Shown here piece after piece: positions 9,891 to 19,376 of a stretch of 64,000 nucleotides of DNA. Positions within the stretch are counted from its first letter, which is position 1, and every line of letters begins with the position of its first letter. Under the pieces are notes generated by a model, which was given only the letters and a program-made list of their open reading frames with translations, had not been told where the DNA came from and did no database searches. The position numbers were made by a program, and so were the translations under genes. Source of the DNA: Paracnuella aquatica (lineage in GTDB: Bacteria > Bacteroidota > Bacteroidia > Chitinophagales > Chitinophagaceae); assembly GCF_003332885.2 (NCBI RefSeq), contig NZ_QOWJ01000005.1:1-64000 (forward strand), written 5' to 3'.

Positions 9891-9973
9891 GTCATCCTGA
9901 CGAAGGAAGGATCTGAACTATGCGTAAGAGAACTCATTGCGACACTCAGATGCTTCGCTGCGCTCAGCATGAC
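9891..9973. repeat. Imperfect palindromic intergenic repeat, GTCATGCTGAG class
   Basis: In the 353-base gap between dgoD and dgoK the segment starts GTCATCCTGACGAAGGAAGG (9891-) and ends with TCAGATGCTTCGCTGCGCTC followed by AGCATGAC (9946-9973). The ends are inverted, imperfect copies of each other. The same sequence class recurs at 46564-46691. It is a REP-like dispersed palindrome. No gene is supported elsewhere in 9775-10127. Confidence 0.75.
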
Positions 9974-10127
9974 AAAACAAAATTCGCTATAAATTGCAAA
10001 ATACCCTCGCAGCATTGAGGCAATCATTGATACAGTATGCAGATGATTTTAGCAATAGCGCCATTGCTTTTACAAAGCAAATCCGACAACGCCATTCACC
10101 CATTTTGCACCCAAATAAAAAAGAACC

Positions 10128-11099
10128 ATGCACCATATTTTCTTAAGCTGCGACTGGGGTACTACTAACTTTCGGCTACGCCTGGTTGATAGGCAAACGT
10201 TGGAGGTAAAAGCGGTTATACAATCAGAAGAAGGTGTTGCATCTGTATTTGCGCAGTGGCAACAAACAGCGGGTGCAACCGACCGGGTATTATTTTACCA
10301 ACAGGTATTGCAACGCCACGTGGCCATGCTGGAGCAGCAAATCGGTAAGTCGTTGACAGGTATACCAATGATTATATCAGGCATGGCTTCGTCCAGCATC
10401 GGTATGATAGAACTACCCTACAAGCAACTGCCTTTGTCGATAATGGATATCGACCTGTTGTATAACCAAATTGCCGCAACAACTGCGTTTAGCCATTCCA
10501 TTGTTTTAGTGTCCGGTGCCCGAACCGAAGGGGATGTAATGCGGGGTGAGGAAACTCAATTGACAGGATGCAATATTGATTCAGCGTTATATTCCCAGGT
10601 ATTTATTTTTCCAGGCACGCATTCCAAACATGTTGCAGTAGCAAACGGTGTTGCTACCGATTTTGCCACTTATATAACCGGGGAGGTTTTTCAACTGCTG
10701 GCAAACAAAAGTATCTTAGCAAATAGTGTGGCTGCCAATGATGCATGGCACGAAACGGGCCACCGCGCAGCGTTTGAGCAGGGTGTGCTGGATGGGCAAG
10801 CGCACAATATTTTACACCAGGCATTTATGGTGCGGACCAACAGTTTGTTTGATCGCTTTAGTGCATCCGCAAATTACTGGTACCTCAGCGGGCTGTTAAT
10901 AGGTCATGAATTGCAATCGCTGCAACAAACACACACGGGCCCCATCACTATTGTAGGCAACGGTGTTGTCGTTGACATATACCAAGCCGCATGTACAGTG
11001 CTGGGCCTGCAAAATGTTAAGTCGGAAGATGCAAATATTGCATTGGTCAGGGCACATGCAAAACTGTTCGACAAGCTCTTTGCCAACACCATTAAGTAA
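10128..11099 (+). CDS. dgoK: 2-dehydro-3-deoxygalactonokinase
   Basis: A 323-residue kinase phosphorylating 2-keto-3-deoxygalactonate, the step between DgoD and DgoA. It starts with an ASKHA-type phosphate motif CDWGTTNFRLRLVD. Family marks are ISGMASSSIGMIELPY, MRGEETQL and FPGTHSKHV, and the C-terminal nucleotide-binding segment is ITIVGNGVV. With 7992 and 8626 it completes the De Ley-Doudoroff route from galactonate to pyruvate and glyceraldehyde-3-phosphate. It is separated from dgoD by 353 bases containing a palindromic repeat, so it may have its own promoter. No galactonate transporter or dgoR-type regulator is adjacent. Confidence 0.94.
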   Translation: MHHIFLSCDWGTTNFRLRLVDRQTLEVKAVIQSEEGVASVFAQWQQTAGATDRVLFYQQVLQRHVAMLEQQIGKSLTGIPMIISGMASSSIGMIELPYKQLPLSIMDIDLLYNQIAATTAFSHSIVLVSGARTEGDVMRGEETQLTGCNIDSALYSQVFIFPGTHSKHVAVANGVATDFATYITGEVFQLLANKSILANSVAANDAWHETGHRAAFEQGVLDGQAHNILHQAFMVRTNSLFDRFSASANYWYLSGLLIGHELQSLQQTHTGPITIVGNGVVVDIYQAACTVLGLQNVKSEDANIALVRAHAKLFDKLFANTIK

Positions 11100-11119
11100 C
11101 CAACCATCACCACCCGGCC

Positions 11120-11584
11120 ATGACGTTTTTTTATCCCGCTTTAGATGAAATGATTCGGCAAAAAGCTGAGGCCCTCAACATGGATCCGCTTTTTTTGGCA
11201 GCATTTATACAAGTGTTGGCAGCCGGCCCTGACCTTGCGCCAACCGAGCCCGACCAGGATTTTGTGGAAGAAATTAAGCTGTTGTATTGCCGCTACTTAG
11301 TTGCGGCACGAAAAGAAGAATGGGCGCAGTATGATGTGGAACTTTCGGATGAAATGTTTGCATCGCTCAGCAGGGAGGAAGACATGGCCAATGACCTTTC
11401 TTTTTTTAGTTGGGATGGACCGGTGAAGATGGTGCACTTTAAAGCTTATATGGAAGGATCACTGTACACCCATCAGATCTATGGCCGCTATCCTGAACGC
11501 AGTTTTGTGGCATCGGTGACGGAAGAGGTGGAAACAGAGATTGCGCTGGGCCGCAAGTTTTTAGAAGTGCAAAAAAATGCCTGA
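11120..11584 (+). CDS. Hypothetical cytoplasmic protein
   Basis: A 154-residue acidic, soluble protein with no signal peptide and no motif I recognise. It starts 20 bases after the dgoK stop and is probably co-transcribed. The sequence is mostly helical in the first half (MIRQKAEALNMDPLFLAAF, then EEIKLLYCRYLVAARKEEW). The second half contains an aromatic stretch, FFSWDGPVKMVHFKAYMEG. It ends 6 bases before the convergent regulator gene, leaving no room for a separate terminator. Function unknown; it may only be a passenger of the dgo unit. Confidence 0.7.
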   Translation: MTFFYPALDEMIRQKAEALNMDPLFLAAFIQVLAAGPDLAPTEPDQDFVEEIKLLYCRYLVAARKEEWAQYDVELSDEMFASLSREEDMANDLSFFSWDGPVKMVHFKAYMEGSLYTHQIYGRYPERSFVASVTEEVETEIALGRKFLEVQKNA

Positions 11585-11590
11585 TGCACT

Positions 11591-14485
11591 TTATAAATTG
11601 GCTCCTTTCCCCTCCCTCACCGCGTCGGTAAGAAAATCAGCCAGGTTGGCCTCTGTAGGGATCTGCAGTTTTTTGCGCAGCCGGTAGCGGCTCACTTCCA
11701 CACCCCGCACGGTTATGTTCATGAGCTGCGCCATTTCTTTGGTGGACAGGTTCATGCGCAGGTAAGCACACAGCTTTAATTCGCTGGCGGTTAGTTGCGG
11801 GTATTTTTCTTTGAGCAACATCAAAAAGTCGCCGTGTACCCGGTCGAAGTGAAAAGCAAAATGTTCCCAGTCCTGCTCAAACTTTTCGTCTTCGGTCATC
11901 ATCCTGATGATCTTTTTAAAATCGCTGCTGGAGCCATCCTGCCCTATTCCTTTCAGCGACCGCAACAGCTCTTCGCGGATCTTGCCCATCAGCTCGCCTT
12001 TCTGCACCAGGTGCATGGTGGCTGCCGCCAGCTCTTTGTTTTTGTGGTTGATCTCCGACTCCAGCTTTTCGTTTTTCAATCGTACAATGGCCTGTTCGTT
12101 GCGTTCAATTTCCAACTGGTGCAGGTACTGCAACCGCTTCTGCTCTTCCTCGTATTTTATGCGCTGCCGCGCAAACTTTTGCTTTTGGCGTTTATACAAA
12201 AGATAACCGGCACCAATGGCCATAAGTACATATAAAAAATACGCAACCGGGCTGCGGTACCAGGGCGCTAAAATGGTAAAAGTGTATTGCGCCACCGGCG
12301 ATTCGTTGCCCAGATTATTGCGGGCTTTTACCAAAAACGTGTACGTGCCATGCGGCAGGTTGGTATATTCTTTTTCTGTTTTCTTAGCCCACCCCGACCA
12401 AACTTTATCAAACCCTTCAAGGCGATAACTGTACTCAATGTTTGCCTGTTGTCCAAAGAACGGCGAGGAAAACTCAAAGCGCAACGAATTCCATTTATAC
12501 GCCAGTTCGGGGATGGTGCTTTTGGTGTAGCCCTTTTGCGTACCGGCGCTGTAGTAGCCGCCGAAAATGGAGCTGTCGGCAGCAATGGGTGCCACCGCCC
12601 GGATCAGCACCGCCAGCTTATAATTGTTGTTGCGGTATTGCTCGTAATTGATGTTGTAAAATCCCTGCTCGCCGCCCACTAGCACATTGTTGCGGTTGAT
12701 GGGGTAAATAAAATCAAACCCGCTCACCATTTGCCCGTTCAATTCCGGTATGTAAATGATCTGCGGCTTTGGCCCGCTGAAGTCGAGCACGCCGAGGCTT
12801 TTTTCGGAGGTAAACCAAATGTTGCCATCACCGTCTTCCTTCATGTAGTTGACGCGGATATTGCCGAACAGGTTTTGCAACAACACCGAAGGTGCAAACC
12901 GGTCGGCGGTGCTGTCGTATTCGTAAAAACCAGCCTCGGTGGGCACCACTATTTTGTGCCGGATTTTATATACATAATAATGGCTGCGCGATGTAATGCC
13001 CTTGCCGGCATAGGCGGTGTAGGTGGGCTGGCCACCTTTATATGCCACTTTAAAAATGCCTTTGTATGGATGCGCCACCCAAATATCGCCGTTGTTGATG
13101 GCCACTATCCGGGCCGACTCGAAATGTGCACCGGCACCGGCAGGGGTAAGGCGGTTGTTCTGCGCCTGGTAAAAGTTAACGCCGTGGTACGTGCCCGCCA
13201 ACACCAGCGGCGCATCTTTTTGCGGCAGCGTAAAAAAGTTCCAAAACCCCGACGACTGGTCGAATGGCGTAGCTCCTTGCTCCCCAACGATAAAAGCGCC
13301 TTCGTGGTGGCCCATTAGCAGTTGGCCGCCCACTTCCGACAGGTTCCAAACCTGGCCCTGTGTGCCGGCAACCGGCTTTACCGGCCCGTTGAGCAGGCTG
13401 AGGTTAGCGGCATTTGCCAGCGGCGCAAAGTACAAGCCGTTGGAAGTGCCCAGGTATAATTTGTTGTTGTAAATGCGGGCCGCATAGCCGCCGCCTTCGT
13501 TGTTGCGATCGGTGTAAATATGTTTGATGGCATTATCGTAGGTCAAAAAATCAATGCCGTTATCGAGGCCGAGCCACAGGTTGCGGCTTTTATCCAAAAA
13601 TGCATAGCGGATATTGTTGTTCTGCAGGCCTTCGGCCAGCGAAAAGCTTTGCACCAGCCCGCCTTTTTTATCAACGATAAAACAGCCGCCGAGGCTGGTG
13701 GCCAGCAACACCTGGTCGGCGCTAACAGCAATGGACCGGTAAATATTCTTCGCCGCGATCTGCTGCAGCACGGGCGATTGCATCGGCGTAAGCTTGTTGC
13801 CCGAAAGGAGAAAGAGGCCTTGTTTGAACGTGGTAAGCAACAGCGTGTCGCCGCTATGGGGTAAAATGCCGGTCACCAAAAAGTCTTTGTACGGTACTTG
13901 TTCCAGCGCGGGTTTCCATCCGTTGCCCCACCATTCCAGCAACTGGTGGCGGTTGTCCTGTGCAAACAGCCGGTTGCCGCCCTTGCCCAAAAACTTCCAG
14001 TCGTAGTTGGGAAAACAGGCCACCTGCTGCCCTTTGATGCGGATGATCTTATTGTTGGCCTGGAAAAAAATGGCGCCTTCATGCAGCGCTATATTCCAAA
14101 CGTCGGAAAAAGCCCGTTCCCTTTCGGGCAGCAGCGGCAGCAACGAAGTGTATTCCAGTGCCCCTTTTTTATTAGGGCTGAAATAGCCGATCTCGTTTTG
14201 GGCACCTACATAAATGCGGTTGTCTTCAATTTGAATAGAGCGAACAACGGTTTTGTTGGGGGTTGGGTACAGGCGCCAATACGACCCGTCGAATGAAAGC
14301 AGCCCTTCGTTGTTGGCGAAATAAATAATGCCCTGTTCGTCCTGCTCAATGTCCCAGTTTTGGGTGCCGGCCAGGTAATCTTGTTTGCTGAAATTTTTGA
14401 TCTCGGGCAGGCCCAGCGAGTTTTGGCCTGACAAATTTTCAGTAGCAAGCAGTAGTAATAAAATGATGGCAAAAAGAGGCTTCAT
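11591..14485 (-). CDS. Membrane-bound Y_Y_Y/LuxR-type regulator of the adjacent glycan locus
   Basis: A 964-residue one-component regulator. It has a signal peptide (about 1-20), a long periplasmic Reg_prop-type beta-propeller region (about 30-650), a triple-tyrosine (Y_Y_Y) Ig-like domain containing IEYSYRLEGFDKVWSGW, one transmembrane helix (YFLYVLMAIGAGYLLY), and a cytoplasmic coiled coil rich in E/K/R. It ends in a LuxR-type HTH (LTASELKLCAYLRMNLSTKE, then MAQLMNITVRGVEVSRYRLR). It resembles hybrid two-component sensors but has no kinase or receiver domain, so sensing is coupled directly to DNA binding. It is divergent from susC, with 221 bases between starts; regulation of the SusCD operon by an oligosaccharide ligand is the expected role. 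Confidence 0.9.
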   Translation of the reverse strand: MKPLFAIILLLLLATENLSGQNSLGLPEIKNFSKQDYLAGTQNWDIEQDEQGIIYFANNEGLLSFDGSYWRLYPTPNKTVVRSIQIEDNRIYVGAQNEIGYFSPNKKGALEYTSLLPLLPERERAFSDVWNIALHEGAIFFQANNKIIRIKGQQVACFPNYDWKFLGKGGNRLFAQDNRHQLLEWWGNGWKPALEQVPYKDFLVTGILPHSGDTLLLTTFKQGLFLLSGNKLTPMQSPVLQQIAAKNIYRSIAVSADQVLLATSLGGCFIVDKKGGLVQSFSLAEGLQNNNIRYAFLDKSRNLWLGLDNGIDFLTYDNAIKHIYTDRNNEGGGYAARIYNNKLYLGTSNGLYFAPLANAANLSLLNGPVKPVAGTQGQVWNLSEVGGQLLMGHHEGAFIVGEQGATPFDQSSGFWNFFTLPQKDAPLVLAGTYHGVNFYQAQNNRLTPAGAGAHFESARIVAINNGDIWVAHPYKGIFKVAYKGGQPTYTAYAGKGITSRSHYYVYKIRHKIVVPTEAGFYEYDSTADRFAPSVLLQNLFGNIRVNYMKEDGDGNIWFTSEKSLGVLDFSGPKPQIIYIPELNGQMVSGFDFIYPINRNNVLVGGEQGFYNINYEQYRNNNYKLAVLIRAVAPIAADSSIFGGYYSAGTQKGYTKSTIPELAYKWNSLRFEFSSPFFGQQANIEYSYRLEGFDKVWSGWAKKTEKEYTNLPHGTYTFLVKARNNLGNESPVAQYTFTILAPWYRSPVAYFLYVLMAIGAGYLLYKRQKQKFARQRIKYEEEQKRLQYLHQLEIERNEQAIVRLKNEKLESEINHKNKELAAATMHLVQKGELMGKIREELLRSLKGIGQDGSSSDFKKIIRMMTEDEKFEQDWEHFAFHFDRVHGDFLMLLKEKYPQLTASELKLCAYLRMNLSTKEMAQLMNITVRGVEVSRYRLRKKLQIPTEANLADFLTDAVREGKGANL

Positions 14486-14525
14486 ACAGCAAGCAAAGTC
14501 GGCTGTAAGGTAGGATAATTTGGTT

Positions 14526-14599
14526 TGTAGTAGTAATGTAGTACCCCTATGATCACAATCAGGCCCATTTTTCCCGTTTGATGTAGTAGTGTTGTAGTT
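14526..14599. promoter_or_regulatory. Pair of direct repeats in the regulator-susC divergent promoter
   Basis: Two similar 18-base direct repeats, TGTAGTAGTAATGTAGTA (14526-14543) and TGTAGTAGTGTTGTAGTT (14582-14599), lie 56 bases apart, about five helical turns. Each unit is itself made of TGTAGT steps. The position suggests operators for the LuxR-type regulator encoded next door; this is inference. Confidence 0.5.
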
Positions 14600-14706
14600 G
14601 AAAATAAAGCGGCTCCCGTTTTAAGCCCCAACTTTACTTTTTCTTCCCTTTCCATTAACTCCAGGAAGTCTAACTGTCAAATCTTCATTTTTAAAGTTGC
14701 TTGTGT

Positions 14707-17700
14707 ATGATTATCAAAACTACAATCCTATGTATGGTGTTGTTTCTGTTTGCACCCCCAATATTGTGGGCACAGGGAATAGCGGTTACCGGGAAAATTA
14801 CCACCCAGGCCGGTGAGCCCGCAGCCGGCGCTACAGTTACGGTAAAAGGAACTACTACTGCCACCAGCGCCGACGGCGATGGTGTGTATCGTATCACAGT
14901 GCCTTCGGCCAACTCGGTGTTGGTATTTACCCTGGTGGGCATGCAACCGGTAGAGCAGGTGGCCGGCGCATCGGGCACAGTAAACGTGGTGCTGCAGGGC
15001 TCCACTGCCGGCACCCTCAACGAAGTGGTGGTGGTAGGTTACGGCACACAAAAAATCACCAAGGTGTCGGGCTCCATTTCCACGGTGCGGTCGGCCGATA
15101 TTGAGAAAATGGTTCCCGTACGTGCCGAAGAGGCACTACAGGGCCGCGCCGCCGGTGTCAACGTAATCCAAAGCGGTTCGCCGGGCTCCAAGCCCACGGT
15201 GCTCATCCGCGGCATTCCATCTTTCTCCGGCACCGACCCGGTGGTGATTGTTGACGGTGTGCCGCAGTCGCTTACCGATTTCAACTCCATCAACCCTTCC
15301 GACATTGAATCCATCAACGTGCTGAAGGACGCTGCCACCACCGCTATCTACGGTGTTAAAGGCGGCAACGGTGTTATTGTGGTTACTACAAAAGGTGGCC
15401 GCCGCAACCAAAAGACCGACATTTCCATCAACACCAATTTTGGCGTTCAGGAAGTGATCAACCATATTGGTGTGCTCAACGCCACCGAGTATGCCGCCAT
15501 CATCAACGAAGGCAGCACGCTGGCCGGTGGCAACATTGTGTTTCCCAACCTGAGCGGCATTGGCGTGGGCACCGATTGGCAGAAAGAAGTGTTTAAAAAT
15601 GCCACGTTCCAGTCGCACAATATTTCTGCGCGGGGCGGCAGCGATAAAGTGGGCTACTTTCTTTCGGCCGGTTACATCAACCAGGGCGGTGTAGTGGGTG
15701 GCAACGATAAATCGTTATTCAACCGCGGCAACTTTACCGCCAACATTGATTTTGCCATTGCACCCAAACTCAAATTTATCCTCAACACCACCGGTGTGCT
15801 CATCGAGTCGAAAGGTGTGCAGGAAAACTCGTTCAATAGCATCATTGGCAGTGCCCTCAATTTCGATCCAACAGTTGGTATTTATAATACCGATGCAAGC
15901 ATGGTGGGCAAATACGGGTACAGCAATCTGCTGCTTTCCGAAATTTTTAACCCGCTCACCAAACTTGATAACACCTATAATAAAAACATTGGCAACAAGC
16001 TGTATGGCAAATTTGAGTTGCAGTACGATGTGCTCAAAAACCTGAAGCTTACTTCGCGTTTTGGTTACACCAAGTACGATGCTAATTCAAAATCGTTTAC
16101 GCCGCTGGTGTTTTATGGCCCCAACAACGTAGAGAACACCATGGATGCAGCCGGCAACCAGATCACCGGTAAGTTCAACAGCGTATCGCATGAAAAAAGT
16201 AGCAACTTCAATTTTACCTGGGAAACATTTGGCAACTACAATGTAACCATCAACAGCGATCACAACATTGACGCGGTGCTGGGTATGTCGATGGCCAAAA
16301 CATCGGGCAACGCTGCAGGTGCATCACGCCAGGATGTACCGTTCAACTCTTGGGAGTTTGCCGATTTTACGGCCGCTACCGGCACCAACACATCTACCAA
16401 CAGCAATGCTCTGGCCGGTTATTATTATCAGTATTTCCGACGCAACCTTTCTTATTTTTCACGGATCAATTACGATTACCGGAACCGTTACCTGGCTTCG
16501 TTTACAGCCCGCCGCGACGGCTCGTATGCATTTGGTATTGAAAACAAATTCGCCAACTTCTTTTCCGGTTCATTGGGCTGGGTCATCAGCAGCGAGGAGT
16601 TTTTTAATTCCAATTTTATTGACCACTTAAAACTGCGCGGTTCTTACGGCTCTATCGGTAACGAAAATGTAAACCCGCAGTTTGTAGGCATTGAAACCGG
16701 CGGCCCCAGCTATGGCCCCACTGCCAACAGCAACGGCTATACATTCGACAATGTATTTTTTCCCGGCTCCACTGTAGGTTCGGCAGCCAACAACGCACTG
16801 CGTTGGGAAAAACAAGTGCAATCGAACATCGGTGTGGACCTTACTTTTTATAAAAGAAAATTCTCACTCACTGCCGACTATTTCCAGAAGTCGGTAGATG
16901 GTTTGTTGTTCACCCCATCGGCTTCTTTATACCTCGGTACAGTGCCCATTCCTACTGCAAACATTGGTTCCACCAAAAGCAGCGGTGTTGACCTGACATT
17001 GGGTTATAATGAAACCCTGGGTAAAGCAGTTAAGCTGAATACCAGCCTCACGTTTACTACTGCAAAAAATAAAGTAACCGCTACCAACAGCGATGGCACT
17101 GCCCGTATTTTGGGCGGCAGCTATTTCAACGGCCAATCGCAAACGGTAACTGTGTTTGAGAAAGGTTATGCACCCGGTTATTTTTATGGATACAAAACAG
17201 ACGGCCTGTTTCAATCAACAGAAGATATTTCCAAAGCCGCAACCCAAACCGGCGCAGTGCCCGGCGACATCCGCTTTGTGGACCTCAATGGCGATGGCGT
17301 GATCAATGCGCAGGACCAAACAAATATCGGTAACCCATTTCCTGATTTTACTGCAGGTTGGAACCTGAACCTGTCGTATAAGAACTTTGATTTTACCGCC
17401 TTTACTTATGCATCTGTAGGCAATGATATTTACCGTGCTTACGAACGCAATGCCAACTACACCAACAAGCCCCGCACCGTGCTGGGCCGCTGGACCGGAG
17501 CAGGCACTACCAACGATGCACGCTTTCCGCGCTACTCGTTTACCGATGCCAACAACAACAGCCGCGTAAGCGACCGCTATGTAGAAGACGGTTCGTTTGT
17601 TAAGATCAAGAACCTGCAACTGGGCTACAACGTTCCAAAGTCTGTAACCGGCCGAATATTTAGTGGTGTGCGGGTGTATGTGCAGGTAAAGAATGCATTC

Positions 17701-17823
17701 ACGTTTACCAAGTATACCGGTTACGATCCGGAGATTGCCGGTGGTATTTTGGATACCGGCATCGACCGTGGTGCATACCCACAGGCACGCACATACGCAG
17801 CAGGGTTAGATATCAAACTTTAA
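14707..17823 (+). CDS. susC: SusC-family TonB-dependent glycan importer
   Basis: An outer-membrane transporter of about 1038 residues that imports oligosaccharides with the SusD lid. Signal peptide (CMVLFLFAPPILWAQ), an N-terminal carboxypeptidase-regulatory-like domain (VTGKITTQAGEPAAGATVTV), and the SusC signature LNEVVVVGYGTQ. The plug domain contains GVNVIQSGSPGSKPTVLIRG and INVLKDAATTAIYGVKGGNG. A long beta-barrel follows, ending in ARTYAAGLDIKL. A TTG two codons upstream is open, but the ATG at 14707 is preferred. It is first in an operon with susD, two binding lipoproteins and GH16. Confidence 0.95.
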   Translation: MIIKTTILCMVLFLFAPPILWAQGIAVTGKITTQAGEPAAGATVTVKGTTTATSADGDGVYRITVPSANSVLVFTLVGMQPVEQVAGASGTVNVVLQGSTAGTLNEVVVVGYGTQKITKVSGSISTVRSADIEKMVPVRAEEALQGRAAGVNVIQSGSPGSKPTVLIRGIPSFSGTDPVVIVDGVPQSLTDFNSINPSDIESINVLKDAATTAIYGVKGGNGVIVVTTKGGRRNQKTDISINTNFGVQEVINHIGVLNATEYAAIINEGSTLAGGNIVFPNLSGIGVGTDWQKEVFKNATFQSHNISARGGSDKVGYFLSAGYINQGGVVGGNDKSLFNRGNFTANIDFAIAPKLKFILNTTGVLIESKGVQENSFNSIIGSALNFDPTVGIYNTDASMVGKYGYSNLLLSEIFNPLTKLDNTYNKNIGNKLYGKFELQYDVLKNLKLTSRFGYTKYDANSKSFTPLVFYGPNNVENTMDAAGNQITGKFNSVSHEKSSNFNFTWETFGNYNVTINSDHNIDAVLGMSMAKTSGNAAGASRQDVPFNSWEFADFTAATGTNTSTNSNALAGYYYQYFRRNLSYFSRINYDYRNRYLASFTARRDGSYAFGIENKFANFFSGSLGWVISSEEFFNSNFIDHLKLRGSYGSIGNENVNPQFVGIETGGPSYGPTANSNGYTFDNVFFPGSTVGSAANNALRWEKQVQSNIGVDLTFYKRKFSLTADYFQKSVDGLLFTPSASLYLGTVPIPTANIGSTKSSGVDLTLGYNETLGKAVKLNTSLTFTTAKNKVTATNSDGTARILGGSYFNGQSQTVTVFEKGYAPGYFYGYKTDGLFQSTEDISKAATQTGAVPGDIRFVDLNGDGVINAQDQTNIGNPFPDFTAGWNLNLSYKNFDFTAFTYASVGNDIYRAYERNANYTNKPRTVLGRWTGAGTTNDARFPRYSFTDANNNSRVSDRYVEDGSFVKIKNLQLGYNVPKSVTGRIFSGVRVYVQVKNAFTFTKYTGYDPEIAGGILDTGIDRGAYPQARTYAAGLDIKL

Positions 17824-17844
17824 TTTCTCAAAAACATTATAGCA

Positions 17845-19356
17845 ATGAATTACCGAATCATAAAACTGTTTACCCTGCTGTTGGTGGTAACACTGTTTAC
17901 AGCATGTAAAAAATGGGTGGACTACGATCCGCATGAAGACTTCCGGACCACGGAACTGGACTACCTGAAATCGGAAAGCGATTACCGCACCATGACCATC
18001 TCTGCGTACTCGCCGCTGCAGTGGCTGAACCAGGAAGTGCCGGTTGGCGATATTGCATCGGACAACGCCGTAACGGGCGGCGAAAGTGCATCGGATGTAT
18101 TGTCGCTGCAGCAGATTGATGATTATACGCATACTGCAGTAAACTCAACGCTGACGGAGTTGTGGAAAGCGGCTTACGAAGGCATCAACCGTGCTAACTA
18201 TTTGCACCAGTACAAAGGTGCAAACTCCGCAGGGCAAACAGTAAATTTTGCCGGGAAAGATGCGCTGTACGGCGAAGTATATTTTCTGCGGGCTTATTAT
18301 TATTTCCACCTGGTGCGCATGTTTGGCGATGTGCCCCTGTTTACCGACAAGCGTTTAAGCCTGAGCGAATCGAAATCGTTGCAGCGTGCACCTAAAGCGG
18401 ATGTATATGCGCAAATTGAAGCCGACCTGACTGCAGCCATAGAGGCATTACCGCCCATACAGGTGCAAAAAGGACGTGCTACCAAGTATGCTGCACAGGC
18501 CCTGTTGGGAAAAGTGTACCTGTATCAAAGCAAATTTGCACAGGCCGCTGCTATGCTCGAAAATGTGATCAACAGCAATGCATACTCGCTAGTGCAGGAC
18601 TTTGGTTCTATCTTTTTAGCCAGCGGTGAAAACGGGCCTGAGTCTGTTTTTGAAATCCAATATTCCAATGCATCGCCTTATTACAACTGGGGTGGGTACA
18701 ACCGTGGCCAGGGCAACTATGCCGTGCAGCAAACAGGCATCCGCGGATTGAATGGATCAGCCGCCATGCCGTATGCACCGGGCTGGAGTACTAATTTACC
18801 TACACAAAATTTAGCAGCAGCTTACACTGCCGGCGACCGGCGTAAAGCAGTGACCGTGCTGGATATTGAAGCCTATAAAGCGGCTAACCCTGCGTTCAAT
18901 GTAACTTACCAGGTGGCACCTTATAAAAACACAGGGCTGTACAACCAAAAGTATATGCCGCGTAAAGGTGAGACTTCAGGACAACTGGAGTTGAACTACC
19001 TCAATAATTTCCGCACCATCCGTTTTGCCGACGTGTTGCTGATGGCTGCCGAAGCATACAACCGCTCCGCCACGCCTAATGATGCGAAAGCGCAGTCTTA
19101 TCTCAACCGCGTAAGGGAACGTGCCTTTGGCGATGCAACGCACAACATTACTGCAACAGGTGCTGCATTGACACAGGCTATTTGGAATGAACGCAGGCTG
19201 GAGCTGGCCATGGAAGGCCACCGCTTTTTCGACCTGGTGCGTACCGGCCAGGCAGCCACTGTGCTTCCGGGTTTTGTCACCGGCAAACACGAAGTGTTTC
19301 CCATTCCGCAGGATGAAGTAAACGTATCTGGTTTAACACAGAACAACGGCTATTGA
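17845..19356 (+). CDS. susD: SusD/RagB-family glycan-binding lipoprotein
   Basis: A 503-residue surface lipoprotein with a lipobox (LLLVVTLFTAC, Cys21). The N-terminus is rich in TPR-like helices, and SusD marks include YGEVYFLRAYYYFHLVRMFGDVP, the block TKYAAQALLGKVYLYQSKF, and the C-terminal WNERRLELAMEGHRFFDLVR. It forms the lid of the SusC barrel and binds the incoming oligosaccharide. It starts 21 bases after the susC stop. Its stop (19354-19356) lies just upstream of the next start. Confidence 0.96.
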   Translation: MNYRIIKLFTLLLVVTLFTACKKWVDYDPHEDFRTTELDYLKSESDYRTMTISAYSPLQWLNQEVPVGDIASDNAVTGGESASDVLSLQQIDDYTHTAVNSTLTELWKAAYEGINRANYLHQYKGANSAGQTVNFAGKDALYGEVYFLRAYYYFHLVRMFGDVPLFTDKRLSLSESKSLQRAPKADVYAQIEADLTAAIEALPPIQVQKGRATKYAAQALLGKVYLYQSKFAQAAAMLENVINSNAYSLVQDFGSIFLASGENGPESVFEIQYSNASPYYNWGGYNRGQGNYAVQQTGIRGLNGSAAMPYAPGWSTNLPTQNLAAAYTAGDRRKAVTVLDIEAYKAANPAFNVTYQVAPYKNTGLYNQKYMPRKGETSGQLELNYLNNFRTIRFADVLLMAAEAYNRSATPNDAKAQSYLNRVRERAFGDATHNITATGAALTQAIWNERRLELAMEGHRFFDLVRTGQAATVLPGFVTGKHEVFPIPQDEVNVSGLTQNNGY

Positions 19357-19376
19357 TCTACACTCAAAATCAATTT

